Source: Rheinheimera sp. MM224 (lineage in GTDB: Bacteria; Pseudomonadota; Gammaproteobacteria; Enterobacterales; Alteromonadaceae). Taken from it: DNA of 64,000 nucleotides. A program made the translations under genes and the position numbers. The notes under the pieces were generated by a model. It was not told the DNA's origin. It made no database searches and worked only from the letters and a program-made list of their open reading frames with translations. The stretch lies in contig NZ_OX352320.1 in NCBI RefSeq assembly GCF_947090785.1, positions 3,213,001 to 3,277,000 of the forward strand. Direction: 5' to 3'. Of the stretch, positions 1 through 8,664 are shown piece after piece (position 1 is the stretch's first letter; each line of letters starts with the position of its first letter).

Positions 1-1059
1 CAAGCAGGTTATCAGTATCATTTTGCCACAGCGCAGCAGCCCTTAGTCGCACGCTTACTGGCGCAGCAGCACTGGGATCAATTTTTACTGCAAAGCGATA
101 AAATTCAGCAGCAACTCAAAGCTCTTCAACTGCAACATGCCCAATTGCCAGACAAATTACAGGAGCAATTACAGCGGCTTGGACTGACACAGCTTGGTGA
201 TCTATTGAAGATCCCACAGGCTGAACTGGTAAGGCGTTTTGGTGTTGAAATGCTGCAGTATTTACAACAACTGACAGGAGCAAAACCCGCGTTACTGCAG
301 TTTATTCAACCCGCAGAACACTTTGAGCAGAAGTTGGAACTGCTGTACGAAATGGAACGCAGCGACCAATTGCTTGGGCCTTTGCAGCATTTGTTTGGTT
401 TACTGCAGCTGTATTTACAACAACGGGATCAATTGGCCTACCAGCTGGAGCTTTGCTTACTACAGCGCCAGGATCAGCAGCAACAGCTGCAATTGCATTC
501 AGCTCAGGGTGAATACCAAAGCAAAGACTGGCTGAAGATTGGCGAATTGCAGCTGGAGCGCTTAAAGCTGAAAAAACCTGTGATCCAGCTGAAACTGATT
601 TTAAGGCGCAGTGGGCCACGTTACGCTCAGTATAAAACCCTGTTTGCTGGCCATTTGGAGGCAGGTAAAGCACAGCTATACTCTGCCTTGCAGCTCTTGT
701 CATTACTGCAGGCTCGTTTAGGTAAAGATCAGGTCACAAGCCCTTGTCTCCACAATGATCTGCTGCCTGAACAGGCCAGTAGTTATGCTGCTGCTTTAGA
801 GCCACAAGCTGCTATTGCCGGCACTTTAGCTGCGGTGCGGCCAGCATTTTTAGTGGAGCCACCTTTGGCTCTGGATACAGAGCAGCAACAGCAGTTGCTG
901 CTGCATTATGGCCCTGAACGTTTAAGCAGTGGCTGGTGGCAACAACAGAGCCAGCACCGTGATTATTATGTCGGCCAAAATGCGCAAGGCCAGTGGTTGT
1001 GGTTATTTCGTGATTTACAAAAGCCGGAACAGCTGTACCTGCAGGGGTATTTCAGCTAA
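1..1059 (+). CDS. imuB: ImuB, Y-family DNA polymerase-like protein (3' part only)
   Basis: The reading frame is open from the first base, so the N-terminal polymerase palm lies outside the window. What remains is the little-finger/HhH part and C-terminal tail. A helix-hairpin-helix stretch (LGLTQLGDLLKIPQAEL) is visible early, and the C-terminus carries the family-typical ending with SGWW, RDYYVG and WLWLFRD. In the known imuA-imuB-dnaE2 cassette ImuB is a catalytically dead scaffold that links ImuA, DnaE2 and the beta clamp during SOS mutagenesis. The stop codon TAA overlaps the dnaE2 ATG by one base (TAATG), which indicates translational coupling. Whether imuA and a LexA box lie upstream cannot be seen. 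Confidence 0.88.
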   Translation, partial: QAGYQYHFATAQQPLVARLLAQQHWDQFLLQSDKIQQQLKALQLQHAQLPDKLQEQLQRLGLTQLGDLLKIPQAELVRRFGVEMLQYLQQLTGAKPALLQFIQPAEHFEQKLELLYEMERSDQLLGPLQHLFGLLQLYLQQRDQLAYQLELCLLQRQDQQQQLQLHSAQGEYQSKDWLKIGELQLERLKLKKPVIQLKLILRRSGPRYAQYKTLFAGHLEAGKAQLYSALQLLSLLQARLGKDQVTSPCLHNDLLPEQASSYAAALEPQAAIAGTLAAVRPAFLVEPPLALDTEQQQQLLLHYGPERLSSGWWQQQSQHRDYYVGQNAQGQWLWLFRDLQKPEQLYLQGYFS

Positions 1060-4000
1060 TGAAAAGCCAAAACTCAACCACACACAGTGACTATTCTGAG
1101 CTGGTTTGCCAAAGCCACTTCTCCTTCCTGCAAGGCGCTTCCAGTCCGGCTGAATTGGTGCAACAAGCCGCTATTTTAGGTTACAAGGCACTGGCTATTA
1201 CCGATGAATGCTCGCTGGCAGGCGTAGTACGCGCTCACCATCAGATCAAAGAAAAGCAGTTGCCACTGAAGCTGATTATTGGCTCCTTGCTGGTACTGAA
1301 CCCGCAGCTAAGGCTGGTGCTTTTGTGTCCGAACAAAACCGCCTATAGCGAGTTATGCCGCATTATTACCCAGGCCAGACGCCGCGCCGAAAAAGGCTCG
1401 TATCAGCTGGCCGAATGGGATATTCAGCGTGTTCAGCATTGTCAGATCCTTTGGCAACCTAGTGGCGATCATCAGACCGATCAGTACTGGGGCAACTGGT
1501 TAAATCAACATCATGCAGAACGGTTATGGCTTGGGGCCAGCCGCAAGTTACAAAGTCAGGATCAGTTTTATCTGCCTTATTGCCAACAACTGGCACAGAA
1601 GCTCCAACTGCCCTGCTGTGCAACAGGTGAAGTGCTGATGCATCAAGCCAGCCGTTTGCCTTTGCAACATGCATTAAGCGCCATTAAAGCTGGCATGGCT
1701 GTGCCTGATATGGCGCGGCAGCTGTTAAGTAACGCCGAACAAAGCTTAAGGCCCATTAAAAAACTGCAGCAGTTATTTCCGCCAGAGCTTCTGGACAATA
1801 GCCAGAAACTGGCTGATTTATGCCATTTTTCTTTGGATGAATTAAGTTACCAGTACCCGGCTGAACTAGTGCCTGAAGGCAAAACCGCCATGCAGCATTT
1901 ACGGGATTTGGTGAAAGCAGGCGAGAAACAACGTTTCCCTGAAGGGGTGCCTGCTGATATCCAGCAGACCATCAATAAAGAGCTGGATTTAATAGAGCAG
2001 CTGAATTATCCCTTCTACTTTTTAACTATTCATGATTTGGTGGTATTTGCGCAAAAACAACAGATTTTGTATCAGGGCCGTGGTTCGGCGGCTAACTCTG
2101 TGGTCTGTTATTGCCTGGCTATTACTGCTGTGGATCCACGGCAAATTCAGGTCTTAATCGAACGTTTTATTTCCATAGAACGGGCAGAACCTCCTGATAT
2201 AGATGTAGATTTTGAACATGAACGCCGTGAAGAAGTGATCCAGTATATTTATCAGAAATACGGCCGTGAACGCGCAGCACTGGCAGCTACTGTCATTTGT
2301 TATCGCTTTAAAAGTGCTTTTCGGGATATCAGTAAAGCTTTGGGGTTTGAGCTGCATCAGGTGGAGTTTTTCTTAAAAAACCTGCACAGGCGGGATAAAA
2401 GTCAGCACTGGAGCAGCCAGCTGACTCAGTTGGGGCTGGATCCTCAGGCGAAAAAAGCTCAGCTTCTGGTGCAGTTAGTGCAGCAGTTAGTGGGCATGCC
2501 ACGGCATTTATCCCAGCATGTAGGAGGTTTTGTTATTTCAGAAGGACCTTTGTATGAACTGGTACCGGTGGAAAATGCAGCCATGGCCGATCGCACTGTG
2601 ATCCAATGGGATAAAGATGATCTGGAATCGTTAAAGCTATTAAAAGTGGATGTGTTGGCATTAGGCATGCTGAGCGCGATTCGCAAAGCTTTTGATTTGG
2701 TCAGGCGTTACCAGAATACCGACTTAAACATAGCTGCTATCACCAAAGCAGGTGACGATCAAAAGGTATATGAAGCTATTCAAAAAGCCGACACTATAGG
2801 CTTATTCCAGATTGAATCTCGCGCCCAAATGTCGATGTTGCCACGCCTTCGCCCAAAGACCTATTACGATTTAGTGATCCAGATAGCCATAGTACGGCCA
2901 GGCCCTATTCAGGGCGATATGGTGCATCCTTATTTAAAACGCCGCAATGGCGAAGAGGCCGTGTCTTACCCTTCTGCTGCAGTACAAAAAGTGCTGGAAC
3001 GTACTTTAGGTGTGCCTATTTTCCAGGAACAAGTGATTAAACTGGCGATGGTGGCCGCAGGCTTTAGTGGTGGTGAAGCCGATCAACTACGCCGCGCTAT
3101 GGCAAGTTGGAAGAAAACCGGCGAGCTGATCCAGTTTAAACAAAAACTAATAGACGGCATGTTAAGCAGAGGCTATCAACTAGACTTTGCCGAACGTATT
3201 TACCAGCAAATTTGTGGTTTTGGTGAATATGGTTTTCCTGAATCGCACTCAGCCAGTTTTGCTGTATTGGCTTATGTCTCGGCTTATTTAAAATATTATT
3301 ACCCTGTAGCTTTTTATGTGGCTTTGCTAAATAGCCAGCCTATGGGGTTTTATGCACCCAGCCAACTTATTCAGGATGCGAGGCAACATGATGTGGAGGT
3401 GTTGCCTGTTTGTGTTAATCAATCCGATTGGGATCATCTGATGCTGCCAAGCTCTTGTAAGGCGAATTCAGGTTTTGCCATCCGCTTAGGGCTACGGCTG
3501 GTCAAAGGTTTAAGCCAGCAAGGGGCGCGGCTTTTGTTAAAACACAGGCCAGAGGGAGGTTATCAGCAACTTGCTGAAGTAGCTCAATCTGGCTTGAGTG
3601 ATGGTGATTTAACGGCTCTTGCCAGTGCCAATGCCTTGCAACAACTATCAGGGCAACGCTATCAGGCACGCTGGCAACTGTTGGACCAGCATCATAAGTT
3701 GCCTTTACTGGCTGCAGAACCTTATCAAACTCAGTACCAGTTGCCTCTGCCTTCAGAACTGGCTGAAGTGGTGGAAGATTATCAAAGTACAGGCTTGAGC
3801 TTACGTACTCATCCGGTGCAGTTATTAAAGCAACAAGGAGTACTGGGTAAATTTGCGCAGGCAGCAGAGCTTTCTGCACTGAACCATAAATCAGTTGTGA
3901 CTGTAATAGGTTTAGTCACAGCGAGGCAAAGCCCTGGCACTGCCTCTGGTGTGACTTTTATCACGCTGGAAGATGGCACAGGTTTTAGTAATTTAGTGGT

Positions 4001-4172
4001 CTGGTCGGCCACAGCTTCGGCGCAACGTCAGGCCTATTTAAAATCTAAACTATTGAAGGTCAACGGCATTTTGGAGAAAAAAGACGGTGTGATTCATATT
4101 ATCGCCGGTCGCTTAACCGACCTGACGCCATTGTTAGGATCACTAAGATCCTATTCCAGAGAATTCCATTAA
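1059..4172 (+). CDS. dnaE2: Error-prone DNA polymerase DnaE2 (ImuC)
   Basis: A 1037-residue C-family polymerase, the usual length for DnaE2. The PHP domain is N-terminal (SHFSFLQGAS near residue 19, then AITDECSLAGVVRAH). The palm motif PDIDVDFEHERRE near residues 378-390 carries catalytic aspartates. The fingers follow, with RPGPIQGDMVHPYLKRR, and the segment FGEYGFPESHSASFA lies around residues 720-735. A C-terminal OB fold (VVTVIGLV to about residue 1020) ends the protein. DnaE2 performs mutagenic translesion synthesis with ImuB. The start is fixed by the one-base overlap with imuB. The stop codon lies at the edge of an ERIC-like repeat, so the last codons may have been altered by that insertion. 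Confidence 0.95.
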   Translation: MKSQNSTTHSDYSELVCQSHFSFLQGASSPAELVQQAAILGYKALAITDECSLAGVVRAHHQIKEKQLPLKLIIGSLLVLNPQLRLVLLCPNKTAYSELCRIITQARRRAEKGSYQLAEWDIQRVQHCQILWQPSGDHQTDQYWGNWLNQHHAERLWLGASRKLQSQDQFYLPYCQQLAQKLQLPCCATGEVLMHQASRLPLQHALSAIKAGMAVPDMARQLLSNAEQSLRPIKKLQQLFPPELLDNSQKLADLCHFSLDELSYQYPAELVPEGKTAMQHLRDLVKAGEKQRFPEGVPADIQQTINKELDLIEQLNYPFYFLTIHDLVVFAQKQQILYQGRGSAANSVVCYCLAITAVDPRQIQVLIERFISIERAEPPDIDVDFEHERREEVIQYIYQKYGRERAALAATVICYRFKSAFRDISKALGFELHQVEFFLKNLHRRDKSQHWSSQLTQLGLDPQAKKAQLLVQLVQQLVGMPRHLSQHVGGFVISEGPLYELVPVENAAMADRTVIQWDKDDLESLKLLKVDVLALGMLSAIRKAFDLVRRYQNTDLNIAAITKAGDDQKVYEAIQKADTIGLFQIESRAQMSMLPRLRPKTYYDLVIQIAIVRPGPIQGDMVHPYLKRRNGEEAVSYPSAAVQKVLERTLGVPIFQEQVIKLAMVAAGFSGGEADQLRRAMASWKKTGELIQFKQKLIDGMLSRGYQLDFAERIYQQICGFGEYGFPESHSASFAVLAYVSAYLKYYYPVAFYVALLNSQPMGFYAPSQLIQDARQHDVEVLPVCVNQSDWDHLMLPSSCKANSGFAIRLGLRLVKGLSQQGARLLLKHRPEGGYQQLAEVAQSGLSDGDLTALASANALQQLSGQRYQARWQLLDQHHKLPLLAAEPYQTQYQLPLPSELAEVVEDYQSTGLSLRTHPVQLLKQQGVLGKFAQAAELSALNHKSVVTVIGLVTARQSPGTASGVTFITLEDGTGFSNLVVWSATASAQRQAYLKSKLLKVNGILEKKDGVIHIIAGRLTDLTPLLGSLRSYSREFH

Positions 4173-4296
4173 ACCCTTCATACTTGAAGCCGTAACTTTG
4201 TTGACCGCGCTCCTCGCCCCAGTCACATAGGACTACTATGCTCCTGGGGTCTCGTTCGCTTGTCGCCTCGCTGCAACATCAATTATTTTGGGTTCT
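4170..4296. repeat. ERIC-like 127-bp palindromic repeat, copy 1
   Basis: A 127-bp element with ends TAAACCC and GGGTTCT. Its centre is an imperfect inverted repeat, CCCCAGTCACATAG and CTATGCTCCTGGGG, around 4228-4258. It aligns along its whole length, inverted and at roughly 80% by eye, with 53612-53738. The core (CCCCAGGAGC ... GACTGGGG) and the length match what I remember of ERIC/IRU elements of enterobacteria and vibrios. Its left end coincides with the TAA stop of dnaE2. It fills the gap to the next gene. Confidence 0.8.
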
Positions 4297-4324
4297 GATT
4301 AATTAACATTGAAGAATAAAGACG

Positions 4325-4723
4325 ATGTGGACACCTAAAAGCAATAAAAGAGACAGACCCTACAGGGTGAAAAAAACCGGTATTAAAGATGAAAATATCG
4401 ACCGGCAAATTCGGGTGCTGCATCAGGCTATTGCGGCCAAATTGCTGGCAGAGCCTGCTTTACTGGAGCAAGTTAAAGCCAAGCTGGACGAACGCCGTGA
4501 TAACGGCCAGCTGGGTTATGGTGCTTATTTGCATTGGGTATCCGTACTGGAGTTGTATCAGCAGCCGGAACAGTTTTGTGCAGGCATCACAGAAGACAGC
4601 GTCTATTTACGTAAGTTACGCCGCCGCACTCCTTTTGTAGGGATTTTAACTGAACAGGAACGGCAACAGGCCCTGTCACAGCACAGCCTGGGTACTTTGG
4701 ATCAAGTGCTGACAGGATTTTAG
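4325..4723 (+). CDS. Conserved-looking hypothetical protein
   Basis: A 132-residue soluble protein that I do not recognise. The N-terminus is very basic (SNKRDRPYRVKKTG), the middle is helical and charged, and the C-terminal third carries LRKLRRRTPFVGILTEQER. No signal peptide, membrane segment or cysteine pair is visible. It begins about 30 bases after the ERIC-like element and is followed closely by the potassium channel gene on the same strand. Codon use resembles its neighbours, which supports a real gene. No function can be assigned. Confidence 0.65.
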   Translation: MWTPKSNKRDRPYRVKKTGIKDENIDRQIRVLHQAIAAKLLAEPALLEQVKAKLDERRDNGQLGYGAYLHWVSVLELYQQPEQFCAGITEDSVYLRKLRRRTPFVGILTEQERQQALSQHSLGTLDQVLTGF

Positions 4724-4799
4724 TTATTAGTAAAAGATAACCTTGCTATATCAAGCTCTTGCCGAGACAATTAGCCAAAGCTTTTCACTCTGGTGTGTT

Positions 4800-5600
4800 A
4801 TGCACGATCACAGTCTGTTACATCAACTCCGCTCCCGTCTGGCTCATCAGCTCGACCCTGTGTTGTATTCAGGCCGCGGTATGTCTCCGCTCAACATAGC
4901 CATAGCACTGGTGATACTTGCAGGTATTCTGCTGGCCATTATTCAGACCGAACCCAATATCAGCAAAGGCCACGAACATTGGTTTCGTTACACAGAGCTG
5001 GCTTTAGGTTCGCTGTTTTTGCTGGAGTATCTGGCAAGACTTTGGACTTGCATTGAAAACGATTCGATAAAAAGCCGCTGGCAACATTTCTTTTCCTTTT
5101 TTGCGTTGGCCGACTTACTGGCGATTTTAGTCGCCTTTTCGCTTTATCTGGGCAATGGCGGCGTGATTTTACGTCTGGTGTTATTAATACGTGTAGTGCG
5201 CTTAGCACGACTTGGCCGTTTTTCTACCGCATTGGAATGTATAGCCGAAGCTATTCGCAGCCGTACTTATGAACTCTTGGTCAGTGGTATTTTTGGTCTG
5301 ATTATTTTGTTGTTTGCCGCTACCTGCCTGTATCTGGTGGAAGGCGATATTCAGCCAGAAGCTTTTGGCTCTATCCCCCGGGCCACCTGGTGGGCTGTCG
5401 CAACTTTAACTACTGTAGGCTATGGCGATGTCTATCCTATTACTGTACTTGGGCGAGTCTTGGCGGGCATTACCGCAGTAACGGGAATTTGCATGATTGC
5501 AGTGCCTACAGGCATTCTGGCATCCGCTTTTAGTGACGCTATTAAAGAAGCCAAAGAAAAACACCGCCGCCTGCCGAAGGTACTGGATAAAGAGATTTAG
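4800..5600 (+). CDS. Voltage-gated-type potassium channel, six-helix
   Basis: Predicted inner-membrane channel of about 266 residues. Several hydrophobic helices lead to an S4-like arginine-rich helix (LIRVVRLARLGRF, four to five arginines). A pore loop follows with the potassium selectivity filter TTVGYGD near residues 203-209, then a final pore helix (GITAVTGICMIAVPTGI). The C-terminus is short and soluble, with no RCK/TrkA-N domain, so gating by a cytoplasmic ring is unlikely. I chose ATG at 4800; a TTG at 4743 is in frame but lacks support. No strong ribosome-binding site is visible for either, so the start is uncertain. Confidence 0.9.
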   Translation: MHDHSLLHQLRSRLAHQLDPVLYSGRGMSPLNIAIALVILAGILLAIIQTEPNISKGHEHWFRYTELALGSLFLLEYLARLWTCIENDSIKSRWQHFFSFFALADLLAILVAFSLYLGNGGVILRLVLLIRVVRLARLGRFSTALECIAEAIRSRTYELLVSGIFGLIILLFAATCLYLVEGDIQPEAFGSIPRATWWAVATLTTVGYGDVYPITVLGRVLAGITAVTGICMIAVPTGILASAFSDAIKEAKEKHRRLPKVLDKEI

Positions 5601-5615
5601 TAGCCGACTAACATA

Positions 5616-5636
5616 GGGCCAGTACTGGCCCTTTTA
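5616..5636 (+). terminator. Rho-independent terminator after the channel gene
   Basis: The 16-bp perfect palindrome GGGCCAGTACTGGCCC is followed by TTTTATT. It lies between the convergent channel gene and the XRE gene and terminates the plus-strand transcript. Confidence 0.85.
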
Positions 5637-5637
5637 T

Positions 5638-6372
5638 TCAAAACCTTAGTAAAGCCTTGCGGCCCAGACTTAACACAGCAGTAAATACCATCAAAAATAA
5701 GCCAAGCAGTTGCAGTACAGTGTTGCCAATACGACTGACCCGATTGGCGCTTTTGTATTCAAAAGTACGACTACCACCATCCACAGCGCGAATGTAATAC
5801 TCGCCTTTATGTTCAAAACTATATTCTGTCAGTTGGACTAAACGCTGATACATCAACTGTTCTTTTTCAACCCTATTTTTCATCGACTGCCGCATCTCTT
5901 CACCGGTACCAGTCAGCATTGGAAAATTTTGATCCCAGTCAGTAAATACAAAAGCCGATTCACCCGGTAATACAACTCCCTGAGATTCATACTGATACAT
6001 TCGTTCAGGAAAACATAAAGCCTGAAACCCCGCATAAAAACAGGCAGCTCCTAAAGCAAATACAAAACTTAAACTCAGCACTAACCAGCCTAAATTGCGT
6101 TGCTGTTTATTGCCCTGCTGTTTAAGGTAAAGCTCAACATCCGCTATGGCGGTCAACTGTTGTTGTTCCTGTGTAGAAAAAGCCGCGACAAAAACAGCTA
6201 AAGGTACATTCAAAGCGCTTAATAGCCGACGGAAGACCTCATTGGAGGGCAAAGACTTATCGTTTTCAAGTTTGGATAAATAAGATTGTTCGATGCCTAT
6301 TTGCTCCGCCAGTTGTGGCTGGCTTAACTGCATTTTTGCACGTGTATCTTTAATGTATTCACCTAAAGTCAT
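5638..6372 (-). CDS. XRE-family regulator with membrane domain
   Basis: A 244-residue protein. An N-terminal helix-turn-helix of the Cro/CI type spans residues 3-60 (LSQPQLAEQIGIEQSYLSKLE). Two hydrophobic segments follow, near residues 95-118 and 220-238. Between them lies a presumably periplasmic section with charged residues and aromatic clusters (YYIRAVDGGSRTFEYKSA). The layout suggests a membrane-tethered DNA-binding protein that senses an envelope signal; the signal is unknown. The start ATG at 6372 has a strong site AAGGAG seven bases upstream. It stands alone, convergent with the channel gene. Confidence 0.85.
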   Translation of the reverse strand: MTLGEYIKDTRAKMQLSQPQLAEQIGIEQSYLSKLENDKSLPSNEVFRRLLSALNVPLAVFVAAFSTQEQQQLTAIADVELYLKQQGNKQQRNLGWLVLSLSFVFALGAACFYAGFQALCFPERMYQYESQGVVLPGESAFVFTDWDQNFPMLTGTGEEMRQSMKNRVEKEQLMYQRLVQLTEYSFEHKGEYYIRAVDGGSRTFEYKSANRVSRIGNTVLQLLGLFLMVFTAVLSLGRKALLRF

Positions 6373-6476
6373 GAACAGCTCCTTGTGTGTTGAAGTCCTG
6401 GTTATGCTCGGGAATTCCTTAAGAAATAGGAAGCAGAATAATGATGAATATTAAGAATATCAGATACTTAATTAAA

Positions 6477-7070
6477 CTATTTTTGCAAATGCACTAACAA
6501 ATCCAATAAATCATCGACCACTAAATCGGCTTGCTCCGCGTAAATATGGTTATCGCCATAACGGTATAAACAACAATAAGCACCGGCATTACGGGCAGTT
6601 TGGATATCAAACAGATAATCGCCGACATAAAGCATTTCGTTGGGCATCACACCCAAACGTTCGGCTATTAGCCACAATCCTTCAGGTTGAGGTTTAGCTG
6701 GCGCATCGTCACGGGTTAATACCAAATCAATAGGTATATTCAATGCCTGCATACAAAGCTCTGTAGCCTGACGCATATTGCGGGTCAAAATAGCCATCGG
6801 CATTTGTCTGTGATTGAGCTGCTGCAACAATAGATCCGCATTGGGCATCCAGCTGGCTTTGCGAGCGCCTTCCAGTTCAAAGTCGACAATAATCTGCGCA
6901 GCTTGTTGTTTCTCAACCGCGCAGCTTAAAGTGGCTAAATGCTCGAGGATCAGGGTTTGCTCAGGCCAGCCCAGACGGCGACGCAGCTCAGTAAAATCAA
7001 GCTGCGAATCGACTAGCGTTCCGTCTAAATCAAAGACGACTGCTTTAATCTGATCCAGAAAATCAGACAT
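6477..7070 (-). CDS. HAD-superfamily phosphatase (Gph-like)
   Basis: A 197-residue haloacid dehalogenase hydrolase. Motif I is VVFDLDGTLVDS (nucleophile and acid/base aspartates), motif II is AILTRN, the motif III lysine is in PAKPQPEG, and motif IV is YVGDYLFDIQTARNAG. A helical cap lies between motifs I and II, as in phosphoglycolate-type phosphatases. The substrate is not predictable. The start is ATG 7070 (MSDFLDQI) with AGGAG just upstream, which removes a 22-residue extension. It overlaps the end of the symporter gene by 8 bases, so the two form one operon. Confidence 0.88.
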   Translation of the reverse strand: MSDFLDQIKAVVFDLDGTLVDSQLDFTELRRRLGWPEQTLILEHLATLSCAVEKQQAAQIIVDFELEGARKASWMPNADLLLQQLNHRQMPMAILTRNMRQATELCMQALNIPIDLVLTRDDAPAKPQPEGLWLIAERLGVMPNEMLYVGDYLFDIQTARNAGAYCCLYRYGDNHIYAEQADLVVDDLLDLLVHLQK

Positions 7071-8535
7071 GCTCCTGCCCTGTATGCGCCATTTCACCCC
7101 GATGTAATTTGTCATGCACAGCGTGATCATGCTCAAGGTACTGTGGCATCAGTGAACCAATCAACATACCAGCAATACTTGCCAGTAATCCGGCAAACTG
7201 AGCTGGCACATAAGGGTCTTCAGGCCCTAGGAAAATAATACCTAACCAGGTGCTGACACCAAAAGCTATAGCCATTAAAGCGCCCTGATTGGTGGCTTTG
7301 CGCCAGTACACCCCAAATGCCAGCGGCACAAAAGCAGCCACTAAAGTCACTTGATAGGCATCTTCCACCATACCAAAAATGGTAGATTCGCTGTTCAGTG
7401 CATAAGCCAGAGTACAAGCAGCAAACACCAGCGTCACCGCCTGCATCAGCCGCAATAATTGTTTATCTTCCAGAGGTGGCAACAGAGGTTTGAGAATGTT
7501 TTCGGCAAAAGACACCGAAGGCGCCAGCAAAGTCGCTGAAGCACAACCTTTAATAGCGGATAACAAAGCACCGAAGAAAATGACCTGAGCAATCAATGGC
7601 ATATGCTGCAATACCAATTGTGGCAGAATCATCTGCGAATCGGACGCCATCAGGTTTTTCACCATATCCGGCGCTACTATAGTGGCGGCGTAACCAATAA
7701 AAAGCGGAATAAAAGCAAATAGGAAATACAAAGAGCCACCAAGGATAGAGCCCCAGACTGCGATTTTTTCCGACTTTGCCGACTGCACCCGCTGAAATAC
7801 ATCCTGCTGTGGCATAGAGCCTAACATCATGGTGCAAGCCGCAGCCATAAACGCGATAATGGCTTTTAAATCAGCTTCTGGCCAAAACTCCAGTTTGCCC
7901 GCAGCTGCCGCATGGTTCACCACCACGGACACACCACCGACCATATCCGACACCTCGCCGCCTATATATAAAAGCCCAAGCACTATCACTATCATCTGTA
8001 CCAGATCGGTAATAGCCACAGCCCACATACCACCAAAGAGGGTATAAATCAGAATACTGCCAGCGCCAATCCACATACCAGCTGTCATGCTGATAGCACC
8101 GTCTGATACCACATTAAACACCAGACCCAAAGCCGTTAACTGCGCGCCAACCCAGCCCAGATAGGACAAGACTATGGCTAAAGTGGTCAGCACTTCAACA
8201 GAGCGGCCGTAGCGTCTTTTATAAAAGTCACCAATGGTCAGCAACTTCATCCGGTACAAAGGTGCGGCAAAAAACACCCCGACCAGAATTAAACAAAGAG
8301 CGGCGCCAAAAGGATCGGCCACTATGTCACGTAAATTGCCGTCAATAAAAGTAGCGGGAATACCCAATACAGCTTCGCTGCCAAACCAGGTGGCAAAGAC
8401 TGTTGCTGTGACCATATAAAAAGGCAAATGCCGGCCAGCGACGGCAAAATCACGGGTGTTTTTTACTCTAAGTGCAGCCCACAAACCCAGAGCTACAGAA
8501 AACACCCAATAACAAATGACTAAGGTTAATAACAT
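7063..8535 (-). CDS. Sodium:solute symporter (SSS family)
   Basis: About 490 residues with roughly 13 hydrophobic helices. Family marks include the N-terminal pattern DFAVAGRHLPFYMVTATVF followed by FGSEAVLGIP, and PQQDVFQRV in the middle. SSS proteins use the sodium gradient to import small organic solutes such as amino acids, sugars or carboxylates; the substrate is not evident. The C-terminus is histidine-rich (EHDHAVHDKLH), which is unusual and might bind metal. I chose ATG at 8535, since the longer TTG start at 8562 lacks a ribosome-binding site. It is followed by the HAD gene with an 8-base overlap. Confidence 0.9.
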   Translation of the reverse strand: MLLTLVICYWVFSVALGLWAALRVKNTRDFAVAGRHLPFYMVTATVFATWFGSEAVLGIPATFIDGNLRDIVADPFGAALCLILVGVFFAAPLYRMKLLTIGDFYKRRYGRSVEVLTTLAIVLSYLGWVGAQLTALGLVFNVVSDGAISMTAGMWIGAGSILIYTLFGGMWAVAITDLVQMIVIVLGLLYIGGEVSDMVGGVSVVVNHAAAAGKLEFWPEADLKAIIAFMAAACTMMLGSMPQQDVFQRVQSAKSEKIAVWGSILGGSLYFLFAFIPLFIGYAATIVAPDMVKNLMASDSQMILPQLVLQHMPLIAQVIFFGALLSAIKGCASATLLAPSVSFAENILKPLLPPLEDKQLLRLMQAVTLVFAACTLAYALNSESTIFGMVEDAYQVTLVAAFVPLAFGVYWRKATNQGALMAIAFGVSTWLGIIFLGPEDPYVPAQFAGLLASIAGMLIGSLMPQYLEHDHAVHDKLHRGEMAHTGQEHV

Positions 8536-8664
8536 AAGGCGGCAACCCTTCTTACCCGACAATAGAACCGCAATAACGCGGCAGTAAAATTGGCGCTACT
8601 TTAACCAATCAGTTTGTTGAAATACAGCAAAAATATGCTGTTTTGGCTGAAGTTTTTTCACTCT

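Noticed and set aside
302..703. 133-codon minus-strand frame inside imuB
   Set aside because: It is a shadow of the imuB coding frame with no start signal or family resemblance.
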